This document shows, in pieces, positions 32,964 through 42,603 of a stretch of DNA of 64,000 nucleotides (its first letter is position 1; each line of letters starts with the position of its first letter). Below the pieces are notes generated by a model that was not told the origin of the DNA, did not search any database, and saw nothing but the letters and a program-made list of their open reading frames with translations. Both the position numbers and the translations under genes were made by a program. Source of the stretch: UBA4582 sp038106185 (GTDB lineage: Bacteria; Pseudomonadota; Gammaproteobacteria; Pseudomonadales; Azotimanducaceae); contig JAYODE010000017.1 of the NCBI GenBank assembly GCA_038106185.1, positions 5,282 through 69,281 of the forward strand, read 5' to 3'.

Positions 32964-34667
32964 TTACTCGAACCAAAGGGCGATGTCGGCTCCTGTGGCA
33001 TCGACAGCACGTTTGCCCGAGTGAATCCCGTAGGTCCAGCCCGCAGTCCAGTCTGCAGCGCTGGTGCTCAGTGCACCGATATAGCTTGCGCCACCGACCG
33101 GCGATGAAGCCGTCGGTGCCGCGCCGTCAACAACCATATTGGCAAACGCCACAGAGTAGATAGAAGGCGTGCCTTCAAGCAGAACCAGCGCAGTATTACT
33201 GGTCGCTGTCACATCGTCGTTTGACACGACAGTCGCAAACTGAGCACCGGCGCTTTCGGCCCACGCTTGCTGAGTCGTTAGATCGGGCAGGGTGCCACCC
33301 GAAGTCGGCTCGACACAGGCGAAGATCACTGAGTTCAGTAATACCTTGCCGTCTTGTGCAGCTTGGGGCGTGCCCTTGTCCAGCTTCAGGCAATAATTAC
33401 CAGCAGCCGGAGCTTCCGCACTGAACGCAGATATCATCAGGGCGTTATTGATTGTCGGCTGGATATCCTCGCGAAACAAAAAGCCATGGCCCGGCGAGTG
33501 AGTCGCCGTATCCGCAGCATTGGCAGATGTGATACACGTCAGATTGCTGATAGTGGGCGAGCTCATGATACCCTGCGCTACCGCAGCCAGTCCCACAGGC
33601 GCAGTCCAGCTGCCAACGCCGTCGGACTCTATGCAGTGATCGCCGTCGGTTTCCGCCTGAATCACCAGTGCATTGGTGATTGTTCCGACATAACCTTCAT
33701 CAATGTCGATAGAATCGTCACGGACATACATCGCCACGTAATTTGAGATATTAACCGCGCCACCAAACATCTCGATACCGTCGTCGTAGCTGGAATAGAT
33801 TTCAAGATTGTTGATGATCGTATTGCTGCCAACTGCGCCAAAGGAAATGCCATTGAGCTCATCGCCATTGGCCACCTCGGCACCGGGATGTTTGACGATC
33901 ACATATTCCAGTCGTCCTGAGCTGTCAGCATTGTTATCACCACCATACTGTGATTCATCAAGACCCGCTGCGCCTTCTGCATCTACGTGACAGTCGGTCG
34001 TCGCCAGATTACCGGCGGCGGCTGTTCCCGTATAAGCACACTTGTTGGTAATACCAAATCCGTTGATGACCACACCCCCCCATTCCTGGACGGCATCATA
34101 CGCAAGCGTCGGCGTCGCGGCGCGAGCACTCTCAACGTCAGAGAATGAAGTCAGGATGATCGGCTCAAGCTGAGTACCGACGGCAAAGATCTGGGATCCA
34201 CGATTGACTATCAGAAACTGCTTAGAGGAGGTGAATGCCAGAGTAACACCTGCTTCGATGGTCAATGTCGGACCGTCTCCGCCTTTACTGATACCTGCGG
34301 CTGCCAGTTTAGCATCCGAGTCGTAGGTCTCGCCGACAAACAAACTGCCCTGAAAGACATGCACGCCGCCATTATCAAGACTGGGGATCGTCAGGTCGAA
34401 GGTGAGATTGTTGCCCGCATCGACAAACGCAGGTGCATAGATGCAGTCTAGACCGTCAAAGTCACCTTCGATCGTCTGGCCTGCTTCGTTAATGTAAAAC
34501 GCACAATTAACCGTTGTCACCGGCGCAGAGACGTTGTTGCTGTTTGTCACCGAGTTATCTACGGAGGAGTCCTGAGTCACCGGGCTCACATTGATGTCTC
34601 CACCACCACAGGCTGTCAGAATCGAAACCAGGGTGGTAAACATTAGCTTGTTACGGATTGATGTCAT
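32964..34667 (-). CDS. Outer-membrane lipoprotein with beta-helix-like repeats
   Basis: The protein has 567 residues with a lipobox (SILTACGGG) and an Asn/Ser-rich linker. A long segment then has strand-turn repeats rich in G, N and I/V (LTIEAGVTLAF, EWGGVVINGFG, INNLEIYSSYDDGIEMFGG, ISNYVAMYVRDDSIDIDEG, ITNALVIQAETDGDHCIES). This looks like a right-handed parallel beta-helix with bound-ligand Asp/Gly turns. Known TonB receptor-lipoprotein pairs capture substrate at the surface; this is the inferred role. Several Cys occur in pairs and could form disulfides. First gene of the two-gene operon. Confidence 0.8.
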   Translation of the reverse strand: MTSIRNKLMFTTLVSILTACGGGDINVSPVTQDSSVDNSVTNSNNVSAPVTTVNCAFYINEAGQTIEGDFDGLDCIYAPAFVDAGNNLTFDLTIPSLDNGGVHVFQGSLFVGETYDSDAKLAAAGISKGGDGPTLTIEAGVTLAFTSSKQFLIVNRGSQIFAVGTQLEPIILTSFSDVESARAATPTLAYDAVQEWGGVVINGFGITNKCAYTGTAAAGNLATTDCHVDAEGAAGLDESQYGGDNNADSSGRLEYVIVKHPGAEVANGDELNGISFGAVGSNTIINNLEIYSSYDDGIEMFGGAVNISNYVAMYVRDDSIDIDEGYVGTITNALVIQAETDGDHCIESDGVGSWTAPVGLAAVAQGIMSSPTISNLTCITSANAADTATHSPGHGFLFREDIQPTINNALMISAFSAEAPAAGNYCLKLDKGTPQAAQDGKVLLNSVIFACVEPTSGGTLPDLTTQQAWAESAGAQFATVVSNDDVTATSNTALVLLEGTPSIYSVAFANMVVDGAAPTASSPVGGASYIGALSTSAADWTAGWTYGIHSGKRAVDATGADIALWFE

Positions 34668-34730
34668 CGCCTACCTCTACTTATTTGACTAAAATTGAAC
34701 TACTTGTTCTGCTTATTGTTAGGCGCGCAC

Positions 34731-34817
34731 ATTAAGGCGACTGCGTGAAGGTCAAATAAAGGAGATTAAGGCGGCGTTAAGATGTCGCAGGAATTGTGTT
34801 AACTCGCACGTTTAAGG
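34731..34817. promoter_or_regulatory. TTAAG direct repeats upstream of the lipoprotein-receptor operon
   Basis: ATTAAGG (34731), ATTAAGG (34765), GTTAAGA (34776) and TTTAAGG (34811) occur in 90 bases of the divergent corA/lipoprotein promoter region. Two of them are exactly 11 bases apart, the spacing used by OmpR/PhoB-type response regulators. The rest of this 230-base interval shows no gene. Confidence 0.35.
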
Positions 34818-34899
34818 CTTAATGGGATGATTTTGGAGCAGATCTGCCGATACAGTTCCGCTGTGGGGCCGATTCACTATTCATAATGGAAGCATCGCT

Positions 34900-36018
34900 A
34901 TGACTGCAACTTCAGAAGGCAAAGTCGCGAGTCCTGTACGCCACGTCTCGAAGAAAGGCGGTTTGCCGCCTGGCTCGCTGATCCACATAGGCGAGGACCA
35001 CAAGACCGAATCGCGCATCTCTTTGGTCAGCTACGGTCCAAAGGGCATCGAGTCGCGGATGCTCGCATCGATTGCTGATTTAGGAGACATCCCAGGGGCA
35101 GATACTGTCACCTGGATCAATATCGCGGGGCTGGCTGATATCGAAGCTGTTGAGGCTATCGGCGCTCAGTTCGGTATTCACCGATTGGTGCTCGAGGATA
35201 TTCTCAACACCCATCAACGACCAAAGTGCGAGCATCACGAGAACTTCATCTACCTGGTGCTGAAAGGTCTGGTTGTTCCAAAGCCCGGCACTGAGGTTGC
35301 TGATCATCAGGGACTCAAATCCGGTATTCAATACCAACAAATCAGTATCCTGCTGCTCGACAAATTCGTCATCACCTTTGAGGAAACATCTGGGCAAACC
35401 TTCGACCCCATCAAACAGCGGTTGCAGACGAGTCGAGGTCGACTTCGTGCTATGGGCAGTGACTATCTGGCTTACGAGTTACTCGACACTATTGTTGATC
35501 AGTATTTCGAATATGAGGAATACATGGCGGAGCAGATCGAGGCGGTCGAGGAGGAATTACTCCTTAACCCGACCCGCGAAACTCTGATTCGAATCCAGCG
35601 CCTGAAGCGCGAGCTGATCAAGATTCGGCGAGTCGTCTCGCCCCTGCGAGAGCTACTCAACGGCCTTCTGCGCTCTGATTCTAATCTGATCCATTCAGGC
35701 ACTCAGATCTACCTAAGGGACGTCTTTGATCACTGCTTGCGCATCACCGAGACCCTGGACTCCTATCGCGACATGACCACTGGACTGTTGGATATCTACA
35801 TCTCCAGTATCAGCAATCGAATGAACGAGATCATGAAGGTCCTGACCGTCTTCGCCTCAATATTTATTCCACTCACCTTTATCACGGGCATCTACGGCAT
35901 GAACTTTGACAATATGCCTGAGCTTCAGTGGCCCTGGGCGTATCCAACCCTTTGGATACTATTTGTCAGCATTCCCGGCGGCTTGCTGGTTTACTTCAAA
36001 CGAAAACAATGGCTCTAG
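34900..36018 (+). CDS. corA: CorA-type divalent cation transporter
   Basis: The protein has 372 residues with a large cytoplasmic N domain, a long helix (EQIEAVEEELLLNPTRETLIRIQRLKR broken by the willow helices), then two C-terminal transmembrane helices with the pore signature YGMNFDNMPE and a basic end. It carries Mg2+ or Co2+ through the inner membrane; some members export zinc (ZntB-like). Divergent from the lipoprotein gene. Confidence 0.93.
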   Translation: MTATSEGKVASPVRHVSKKGGLPPGSLIHIGEDHKTESRISLVSYGPKGIESRMLASIADLGDIPGADTVTWINIAGLADIEAVEAIGAQFGIHRLVLEDILNTHQRPKCEHHENFIYLVLKGLVVPKPGTEVADHQGLKSGIQYQQISILLLDKFVITFEETSGQTFDPIKQRLQTSRGRLRAMGSDYLAYELLDTIVDQYFEYEEYMAEQIEAVEEELLLNPTRETLIRIQRLKRELIKIRRVVSPLRELLNGLLRSDSNLIHSGTQIYLRDVFDHCLRITETLDSYRDMTTGLLDIYISSISNRMNEIMKVLTVFASIFIPLTFITGIYGMNFDNMPELQWPWAYPTLWILFVSIPGGLLVYFKRKQWL

Positions 36019-36117
36019 CAGTGCTCACCAGGCTCGGGTTGTTATTGCTTGATTGCTCGATTCCCCGACATGCTCAACTCCTGTATCCTTACTAAAAACG
36101 GGAGGTTAGATAATCAT

Positions 36118-36735
36118 ATGATCACTGCTTTGGAAGCACTGGAGCGTCTGCGAGCCGGCAATCGACGTTTTGTTAACAACCTCAATACACGGGTACCACC
36201 GACCCAAGCCCAATTTAGTGATTTATCTGCCGCACAATCGCCCTTCGCCATCATACTGGGTTGCTCTGACGCGCGTGTACCTGCTGAGATCGTCTTCGAC
36301 CAAGGTCTCGGCGATCTGTTCGTGATTCGAGTCGCAGGGAATATTGTCGCGCCCTCTCAGGTGGGCAGTGTTGAATTTGCTGCCGCCCAGTTTGGCACCC
36401 CTCTGGTGGTAGTGCTGGGCCATACAAACTGTGGAGCAATCGATGCGACAATTAGCGAGCTGGGTCGGCCCTCTGCGGATCAGTCACCGAACCTGCACTC
36501 TATCGTTGATCGTATTCGGCCATCGATTCAACCTCTGCTGCTAACCGAGATGAAGAACAACCCGGAATTGCTTCGTCGAACCGCTGTAAGAGCTAATATC
36601 CAGGCGTCGACCAACCACCTGCGACACGGTTCTCAAATACTGGAGCAGCTCATTCAAGAAGAGGGGCTGCTGGTCGTTGGCGCTGAGTATTCTCTGGAGA
36701 CCGGCCTCGTCGATTTTTATGATGCCGTTCACTAG
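36118..36735 (+). CDS. Beta-class carbonic anhydrase
   Basis: The protein has 205 residues from an ATG with GGGAGG upstream. Zinc ligands are visible: Cys in LGCSDARVPAE (with the Asp-Arg dyad), then His and Cys in LGHTNCGAI. Interconverts CO2 and bicarbonate in the cytoplasm. The frame is open upstream to 36049 but the added residues are not family-like. Confidence 0.93.
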   Translation: MITALEALERLRAGNRRFVNNLNTRVPPTQAQFSDLSAAQSPFAIILGCSDARVPAEIVFDQGLGDLFVIRVAGNIVAPSQVGSVEFAAAQFGTPLVVVLGHTNCGAIDATISELGRPSADQSPNLHSIVDRIRPSIQPLLLTEMKNNPELLRRTAVRANIQASTNHLRHGSQILEQLIQEEGLLVVGAEYSLETGLVDFYDAVH

Positions 36736-36764
36736 CGCGCTTGCGACTCTACTTCTGGATTCTA

Positions 36765-36815
36765 CTTATGAATAGTGCGTGCTTATGAATAATGCGCGCT
36801 TATGAATAATGCGCT
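36765..36815 (+). repeat. 17-bp triplicated recQ translation start with two mini-ORFs
   Basis: Three contiguous copies of CTTATGAATAATGCGCG (first with two changes). The third supplies the recQ ATG. The first two encode MNSACL and MNNARL, and each mini-ORF stops at a TGA that overlaps the next ATG (ATGA). No Shine-Dalgarno is visible before any copy. Confidence 0.85.
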
Positions 36816-38595
36816 GACTGTCCTGAAGCAGACTTTTGGCTTCCTCGAATTCAGGCCACCCCAAGACGAGATCATCAGCCGCTTGATCAGTGGCGGTGAC
36901 GCCATGGTGATCATGCCTACCGGCGGCGGTAAGTCTTTGTGCTACCAAATACCGGCCATCGTCAGACCTGGCTGTGGCGTGGTCATTTCACCACTCATCG
37001 CCCTGATGCAGAATCAGGTCGATGCGCTGCACGAACTCGGAGTTCGCGCCAACTTCCTTAATTCAACCCTGGACCGAGACGAGTCACTGGCCATCGAACA
37101 GGCCCTGCTTGAAGGGGAACTTGACCTGCTTTACATCGCGCCTGAACGCTTGGTGCAGCCGCAGATGCTGGCCCTACTGAAGCGCGCCCAGATTAGCTTG
37201 TTTGCGATTGACGAGGCGCACTGCGTCTCTCAATGGGGTCATGACTTTCGAGTCGATTATCTACAACTGAGTCTGCTGCATCGCGAATTTCCCGACATAC
37301 CACGAATAGCGTTGACGGCCACCGCAGATAGCCGGACTCGCGAGGAAATCATTCAGCGCCTGAACCTTGGTGCTGCCGGCCATTTCTTCGCCGGCTTTGA
37401 TAGACCCAATATTCGCTATACCATCACCTTGAAACAGAATCCAAGGGTCCAGCTGCTGCGTTTTTTGAACGACGCTCACCGCAATGATGCCGGTATCATT
37501 TACTGCCTGTCTCGCAAGAAAACGGAAGAAACAGCGGCCTGGCTTCAGGACCAGGGATTTAGCGCGCTACCCTACCATGCCGGCCTGTCTGCGGAGCAGC
37601 GCGCCCTAAACCAAATGCGCTTTCTCCGTGAAGAGAGCGTCATCATTGTCGCCACTATCGCCTTTGGGATGGGAATCGACAAGCCGGATGTGCGCTTCGT
37701 TGCGCACCTGGATCTGCCCAAGACCATCGAATCCTATTACCAGGAAACTGGCAGAGCCGGGCGGGACGGTCTGCCCGCCGACGCTTGGATGATCTATGGG
37801 TTGCAAGACGTCATCAAACTGCGGCAGATGATGGACGGCTCTGACGGCAGCCCAGAGTTCAAGCGGTTAGAGCAACATCGACTCAATGCGATGCTGGGTC
37901 TCTGTGAGATCACCTCCTGTCGGCGACACGCTTTGCTGGCCTATTTTGATGAGGTCTCTTCAGAGCGATGCGAGAACTGCGATACCTGCCTGAGTCCCGT
38001 CTCGACCTGGGATGCCACCGACGCCTGCCGCCGCGCACTCAGCGTGGTCTTTCGAACCGGCCAGCGCTTTGGTGTGAATCACGTCATTGATGTCTTAAGG
38101 GGTACCGCTACGCCTAAGGTCAGTCAATTCGATCACCAGCTGTTACCCGTCTTTGGTCTGGGTAAGGAACTCGTCGCAGAACAGTGGCGCTCGGTTTTCC
38201 GTCAGCTGGTGGCCAGAGGATTTCTCAGCGTCAACGTGGATGCCTTTGGCGCGCTGCAGCTCGAAGAAAAGTCCAGGCCTTTACTGCGGGGTGAGATCAC
38301 CCTGGAGCTGCGTCGGGATTTGAAAACGACCGCGGCGAAGCAGCAGACTCGAACCCCCATCAGCAATGATATCGACGTCGAACTCTGGGAAGCCTTAAGA
38401 GAATGTCGCCGTGGTCTGGCAGAAACGCAACGAGTCCCACCCTATGTCATTTTTTCCAACAACACGCTGCAAGCGATGGCAGAGCAAAGGCCCCAAACCA
38501 TCGAAGCCTTCAGCCAGCTTTCCGGCGTTGGTGAGCGTAAGCGGGATAAATATGGCCCTGCATTTCTTGAAGTTCTCCGTAACGCCCAGGGTTAG
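36802..38595 (+). CDS. recQ: ATP-dependent DNA helicase RecQ
   Basis: The protein has 597 residues with superfamily 2 motifs: FRPPQDEII, MPTGGGKSLCYQ, SPLIALMQNQV, FAIDEAHCVSQWGHDFR, LTATAD and ATIAFGMGIDKPDVR...QETGRAGRDG. The RecQ-Ct zinc cysteines CEITSCRRHALLAYF...CENCDTC follow, and an HRDC domain closes the protein (LREC...LSGVGERKRDKYG). It unwinds DNA in recombination and fork repair. The ATG lies in a 17-bp repeat (see the repeat entry), so its translation may depend on coupling from the mini-ORFs. Confidence 0.96.
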   Translation: MNNALTVLKQTFGFLEFRPPQDEIISRLISGGDAMVIMPTGGGKSLCYQIPAIVRPGCGVVISPLIALMQNQVDALHELGVRANFLNSTLDRDESLAIEQALLEGELDLLYIAPERLVQPQMLALLKRAQISLFAIDEAHCVSQWGHDFRVDYLQLSLLHREFPDIPRIALTATADSRTREEIIQRLNLGAAGHFFAGFDRPNIRYTITLKQNPRVQLLRFLNDAHRNDAGIIYCLSRKKTEETAAWLQDQGFSALPYHAGLSAEQRALNQMRFLREESVIIVATIAFGMGIDKPDVRFVAHLDLPKTIESYYQETGRAGRDGLPADAWMIYGLQDVIKLRQMMDGSDGSPEFKRLEQHRLNAMLGLCEITSCRRHALLAYFDEVSSERCENCDTCLSPVSTWDATDACRRALSVVFRTGQRFGVNHVIDVLRGTATPKVSQFDHQLLPVFGLGKELVAEQWRSVFRQLVARGFLSVNVDAFGALQLEEKSRPLLRGEITLELRRDLKTTAAKQQTRTPISNDIDVELWEALRECRRGLAETQRVPPYVIFSNNTLQAMAEQRPQTIEAFSQLSGVGERKRDKYGPAFLEVLRNAQG

Positions 38596-38608
38596 CAAAC
38601 TCGCGCTT

Positions 38609-39823
38609 TCAGACGGCGGGACCGACTCGCGGCGCCGGATCAAAAGTGACGGGCATTCGAGTTAAACCAGAGATAAAGTTCGACGGCATCCAGCTGAGCT
38701 CGCCGGCGACCCGCAGGTTTTGCATACGGGACAAAACCTCACGCAGAATCGCATCAATCTCTAGCCGAGCGAACCATTGACCCAGGCAGACATGATGCCC
38801 GCCACCGAATGCGAGATGCCTGTTGGGCGTGCGCAGAATATTCAACTGCTCAGCCTCGGCAAACGCCGCGGCATCTCGATTGGCCGCGCCGTAATAAAGA
38901 ACGACCTTGTCACCGGCCTTGATATCCTGGTCCTGAATGCGGGTATCCATCGTTGCCGTGCGTCGCATATAGATCACCGGCGATGTCCAGCGGAGCAACT
39001 CATCACGCGCGGTCTCCAGATGCTCACTGACATTCGACTGCAAAAGCGCCAGCTGATCTGGATGATTGAGCAGCTCATACATGCCTGTTGCGACCAGGTT
39101 ACGGGTCGTGTCGCCGCCGGCATCAATCAACAGCATGAAAAACAACAGAAACTCGCCGTCAGTCAGTTTGCGACCATCAAGTTCTGCATGCAGCAGTTTG
39201 CTGGCAAGGTCATCCGCTGGCCTGGCACGCTTATTTCGGATGACACCCTGGCCGTACTCAAACATCTTTAGCACCGCCTTATTGATGGCATTTTCTGGTA
39301 GAGACTCGGGCGCGGAATGAATGACCTCCGTCAACTTATATAACTCACGACCATCGCTTAATGGCAGCCCCATCAAATCGGCAATAACAAACGAGGGCAT
39401 CTCACCGGCAATGGCACTGACAAAGTCACATTCGCCATCTTCGATAACGGCATCGACGATTTGGGTCGCCAGTTGCTCAATTCGAGCGTTATAGCTTTTC
39501 GCTGGGCCCTGGGTAAATTCTCGACTGATCAATTTTCGATAGGTTGTGTGCTCGGGCGGATCCATCATCAGCATCATCTTGTCCGGGCCAGAGAAATTCG
39601 CCTGACTCGGATCCGGATCCTGGATCATGATGGTTGGCTCGGACGAAAAGGTTTTCGCATCACGGCCGATATTGTAGACATCCTGGTGCCGGGTTATCGC
39701 CCAGAAGCCTCGGCCATCTGGCTCAGGGTGCCAATAGCAAGGCGCCTGCTCGCGCAACCAACGGTACTGATCCTGAGGATGTCCACCCCGAAATGATGCC
39801 GGGTTAAGTAGATCTATTTTCAT
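38609..39823 (-). CDS. Cytochrome P450
   Basis: The protein has 404 residues from the ATG with AGAGGTGG upstream (a GTG three codons earlier is the alternative). It shows the I-helix LLIDAGGDTTRN, the ExxR helix in ARDELLRW, and the heme-binding loop FGGGHHVCLGQWFARLE with the thiolate Cys. Soluble bacterial class I type with no membrane anchor; needs ferredoxin and reductase partners not seen here. Substrate unknown (steroid-, terpene- or alkyl-type enzymes look alike). Convergent with recQ. Confidence 0.93.
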   Translation of the reverse strand: MKIDLLNPASFRGGHPQDQYRWLREQAPCYWHPEPDGRGFWAITRHQDVYNIGRDAKTFSSEPTIMIQDPDPSQANFSGPDKMMLMMDPPEHTTYRKLISREFTQGPAKSYNARIEQLATQIVDAVIEDGECDFVSAIAGEMPSFVIADLMGLPLSDGRELYKLTEVIHSAPESLPENAINKAVLKMFEYGQGVIRNKRARPADDLASKLLHAELDGRKLTDGEFLLFFMLLIDAGGDTTRNLVATGMYELLNHPDQLALLQSNVSEHLETARDELLRWTSPVIYMRRTATMDTRIQDQDIKAGDKVVLYYGAANRDAAAFAEAEQLNILRTPNRHLAFGGGHHVCLGQWFARLEIDAILREVLSRMQNLRVAGELSWMPSNFISGLTRMPVTFDPAPRVGPAV

Positions 39824-39912
39824 CGAATCCACCTCTTATGCCATGTTTCTCATTTGTTTCTGCCGCCACTCGGCCTCAATATCCAGCATTCGTCGATGAT
39901 GTTTCAAGCACG

Positions 39913-41064
39913 CTACATCCAGACTTCCCGATTGTGCGCGCGGCCTATCTCGCGGGTCAATTTCGCAGCTAACAAGGGTGCCAGGTGGCACTGATTGGCC
40001 ATCGCCATCACACGGGCTTGGTCAGCGGTTGATAGCGCCGAGTAGTCTGCCTGTAATCTTGCCAGCAGGTAGAAGCGGTAAGGTTGCGCCAGAGCTTTGA
40101 CACCAATCTGGTCGATCTCGAAATGACACATTCCTACACCCCGTTGGATCGGGGTCATGGCTATCGGTTGTTGTTCGTCGAGCCACTCATTGATCAAGTT
40201 CGCGGCAGCCAAGGTTTCCGGCACCAGATCGCGGGCAACATGCTGCAATAACGCGGTCATGGTACCAGAGAGCTGATCGTCGGCTTCCTGGGCGCTTTGG
40301 ACCGAACTTGCATCACTTTCAGCGAGCGCATATTCACCGATATCCGGCTCGGGCCGATTCATTCGCTCTACCCAGCGAAAGACATGAATCGCGTTCGCCT
40401 GCATCAGCGCCAGCGGCTTTGGATCACGACCAAGATGCGCGTACATGGGCGCCATCATGCCATAGTCAGCGATAGTCGGCGCCGCCCCTAACAGGTAGGG
40501 TACGTCGCGCAAGTGGTCATTGAGCAGTCTCAGAAACTCGGCATAAAGGCTTTCAACCAATGAAAAAGTCGAACTCACCGCACCAAATGCTTCACCAGCG
40601 TTGCGCATTCGTGCCATGGTCTGCTCCGCCAGGGCGACCCTGTCTCGATCTCGAGGAATCATCGATTGAAAATGGAAGGCGAGGAAATTCAAATTCTCTG
40701 CCGGATAATTCCAGCGATAGTGCATGGCCGGACGCAACAGACCTTCTGACCCGATGACATCAAACAGGCGAGCCAGAAAGCGCTGCCAAGGCGTCTTGGG
40801 GAGCGACTGGCCACCGCGAAGGTTTTCAAAATAGTCGATGATGGCCGTGCTATCACGGATCACTCGGCCCTCGGCCGTCTCTAGTATCGGAATTGATTGA
40901 CCACCTGCATGGGGTCTGACTTGGTCTCGAAAGTGCGCAGTGGTCGGCGTGATTTCTCGATAGGGAATTCGCTGCTTGATAAGGTAAGCCCGGGCTTTAC
41001 CCGTGTACAAAGACAAAGGCGTGCCGTACAGCGTCTGGATACCAGGAGTAGGTTCAGCATGCAT
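39913..41064 (-). CDS. Glutathione S-transferase family protein
   Basis: The protein has 383 residues. An N-terminal thioredoxin-like GST domain (TLYGTPLSLYTGKARAYL, QSIPILETAEGRVIRDSTAIIDYFE) is followed by an all-helical C domain with LGAAPTIADYGMMAP. It continues about 130 residues beyond the usual GST length (MTALLQHVARDLV...VWM), an extension also seen in some proteobacterial GST-like proteins. Cytoplasmic; enzymatic role open. It precedes the P450 on the same strand with about 90 bases between. Confidence 0.85.
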   Translation of the reverse strand: MHAEPTPGIQTLYGTPLSLYTGKARAYLIKQRIPYREITPTTAHFRDQVRPHAGGQSIPILETAEGRVIRDSTAIIDYFENLRGGQSLPKTPWQRFLARLFDVIGSEGLLRPAMHYRWNYPAENLNFLAFHFQSMIPRDRDRVALAEQTMARMRNAGEAFGAVSSTFSLVESLYAEFLRLLNDHLRDVPYLLGAAPTIADYGMMAPMYAHLGRDPKPLALMQANAIHVFRWVERMNRPEPDIGEYALAESDASSVQSAQEADDQLSGTMTALLQHVARDLVPETLAAANLINEWLDEQQPIAMTPIQRGVGMCHFEIDQIGVKALAQPYRFYLLARLQADYSALSTADQARVMAMANQCHLAPLLAAKLTREIGRAHNREVWM

Positions 41065-41337
41065 GAATCGTCTGCCTCGTTCATTGCCATAAGAGATGCG
41101 AGCTGTCGATCGCCATTTGCCTTGCGACGACCCATTTACAATATGCGCCGAGCGATAGGTCTGTCACTGGCACTAACATACCTTGAACGGCAACCTAGAC
41201 TCAACACAGAAGTCTATTCGCTGTTTGTTACCCGCTTGCTGGCAGCCTATCCACGACTTTTCACGACTTGTTCACCGCTTGATTTGCCCGGTCCGCGTCG
41301 TTAACCTGCTTCGCTCAACGCCACGAGGATATCGTCT

Positions 41338-42426
41338 ATGTCTGCCTACAGTATCGAGATACTCAGGTCCAATCTTGCCACCACTCGCGTCACACCCATG
41401 GCCGACCCTGCGCAGGTGGTTCTGGATAGCCAGTCGGTTTTGCTACAGGTTGATCAGTTTGCTCTGACAGCAAACAACATCACTTATGGCGTCGCCGGAG
41501 ACATGATCGGCTATTGGCAATTTTTTCCGGCCGAAACTGGCTGGGGCCGCATTCCGGTCTGGGGCATGGCGACGGTCATGCGCAGTGAGGCGCAAGGCAT
41601 TGAGCCGGGTCAGCGATTCTACGGCTATTTCCCGATGTCCAGCTATCTTGTGGTACAAGCCGCTCGAGTAAGTGAGCGAGGCTTTGTTGATGCCATCGCG
41701 CATCGTGCAGCACTGCCGCCGACCTATAACCAATATTCTCGAGTTAACCCGCAGAATGGCTACCTGCCAAAGTTTGACCGCCACCAGATGGTTTACCGAC
41801 CATTATTTACAACTTCTTTTGTCCTGGATGATTTCATTGTCGACAACGGGCATTTTGGCGCAGACAACATCATCCTCTCCAGCGCTTCCAGTAAGACTTC
41901 TTTGGGTCTCGCCTCGCTGCTAAAAGCGCACCGAAACCTATCCATCACCGGCTTGACCTCAAGCAGTAACCTGAACTTTGTCAACCGGTTGGGTCTGTAT
42001 GACACCCTTGTCACCTACGAAGAAATTGAAACCCTGAACAACCGCCAGCCGAGTGTCTTTGTGGACATGGCCGGCAACCGCGGAGTCCTGTCGCGCATTC
42101 ATGGGCATTTTCAGGACCAGCTCAAATACAGCTGCGGCGTGGGTATCACCCATTGGGAGTCTAGAGATGCCGCAGTCCTCGCGACACTGCCCGGACCCAA
42201 GCCAGTCATGTTCTTTGCACCGAGCCAGATTCAGAAGCGCCACAAGGAATGGGGGCCTGAGAATTTTCAGAGGAAGCTGGCCACGGCCTGGGATCTCTTT
42301 CTAACAAGGGTTGACGACTGGATCACGATCGAGGTTCGTCACGGTGAAACCGGGCTTCTTACCACCTATGCCGAGGTCCTCGCTGGTGCTGAACCGAACA
42401 AGGCCTTCGTCATTGAACTGGAGTGA
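41338..42426 (+). CDS. DUF2855 family protein (MDR-like fold)
   Basis: The protein has 362 residues. The family pattern is plain: LLQVDQFALTANNITYGVAGD near the start, GYWQFFPAE, RIPVWGMATV, YGYFPMSSYLVVQ, and a Rossmann-like half with ILSSASSKTSLGLA. It resembles medium-chain dehydrogenases without the classical nucleotide-binding fingerprint. Function is unknown in the literature I recall. GAGGAT precedes the ATG. The 270 bases between it and the divergent GST gene show nothing I recognise. Confidence 0.85.
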   Translation: MSAYSIEILRSNLATTRVTPMADPAQVVLDSQSVLLQVDQFALTANNITYGVAGDMIGYWQFFPAETGWGRIPVWGMATVMRSEAQGIEPGQRFYGYFPMSSYLVVQAARVSERGFVDAIAHRAALPPTYNQYSRVNPQNGYLPKFDRHQMVYRPLFTTSFVLDDFIVDNGHFGADNIILSSASSKTSLGLASLLKAHRNLSITGLTSSSNLNFVNRLGLYDTLVTYEEIETLNNRQPSVFVDMAGNRGVLSRIHGHFQDQLKYSCGVGITHWESRDAAVLATLPGPKPVMFFAPSQIQKRHKEWGPENFQRKLATAWDLFLTRVDDWITIEVRHGETGLLTTYAEVLAGAEPNKAFVIELE

Positions 42427-42498
42427 CCGAGAGTCACTCGACAGACTCGAAGAATCTACCATCGATTTCCATGACAGCCGGACTTGGGTTTTTAAGTT

Positions 42499-42546
42499 AG
42501 CGTAGACCTTCGCATAGACCTTCGCATAGACCTTAGCGTAGGCTCT
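42499..42546. repeat. 12-bp tandem repeat CGCATAGACCTT
   Basis: Two perfect copies flanked by a variant copy on each side (AGCGTAGACCTT, AGCGTAGGCTCT). It lies between the convergent DUF2855 and Nudix genes. Confidence 0.85.
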
Positions 42547-42603
42547 ACCTTCCTACTTAGATCCGATTGCGGAATCAACATGAGCTGTTCGCGCCCTTCT
42601 TTG

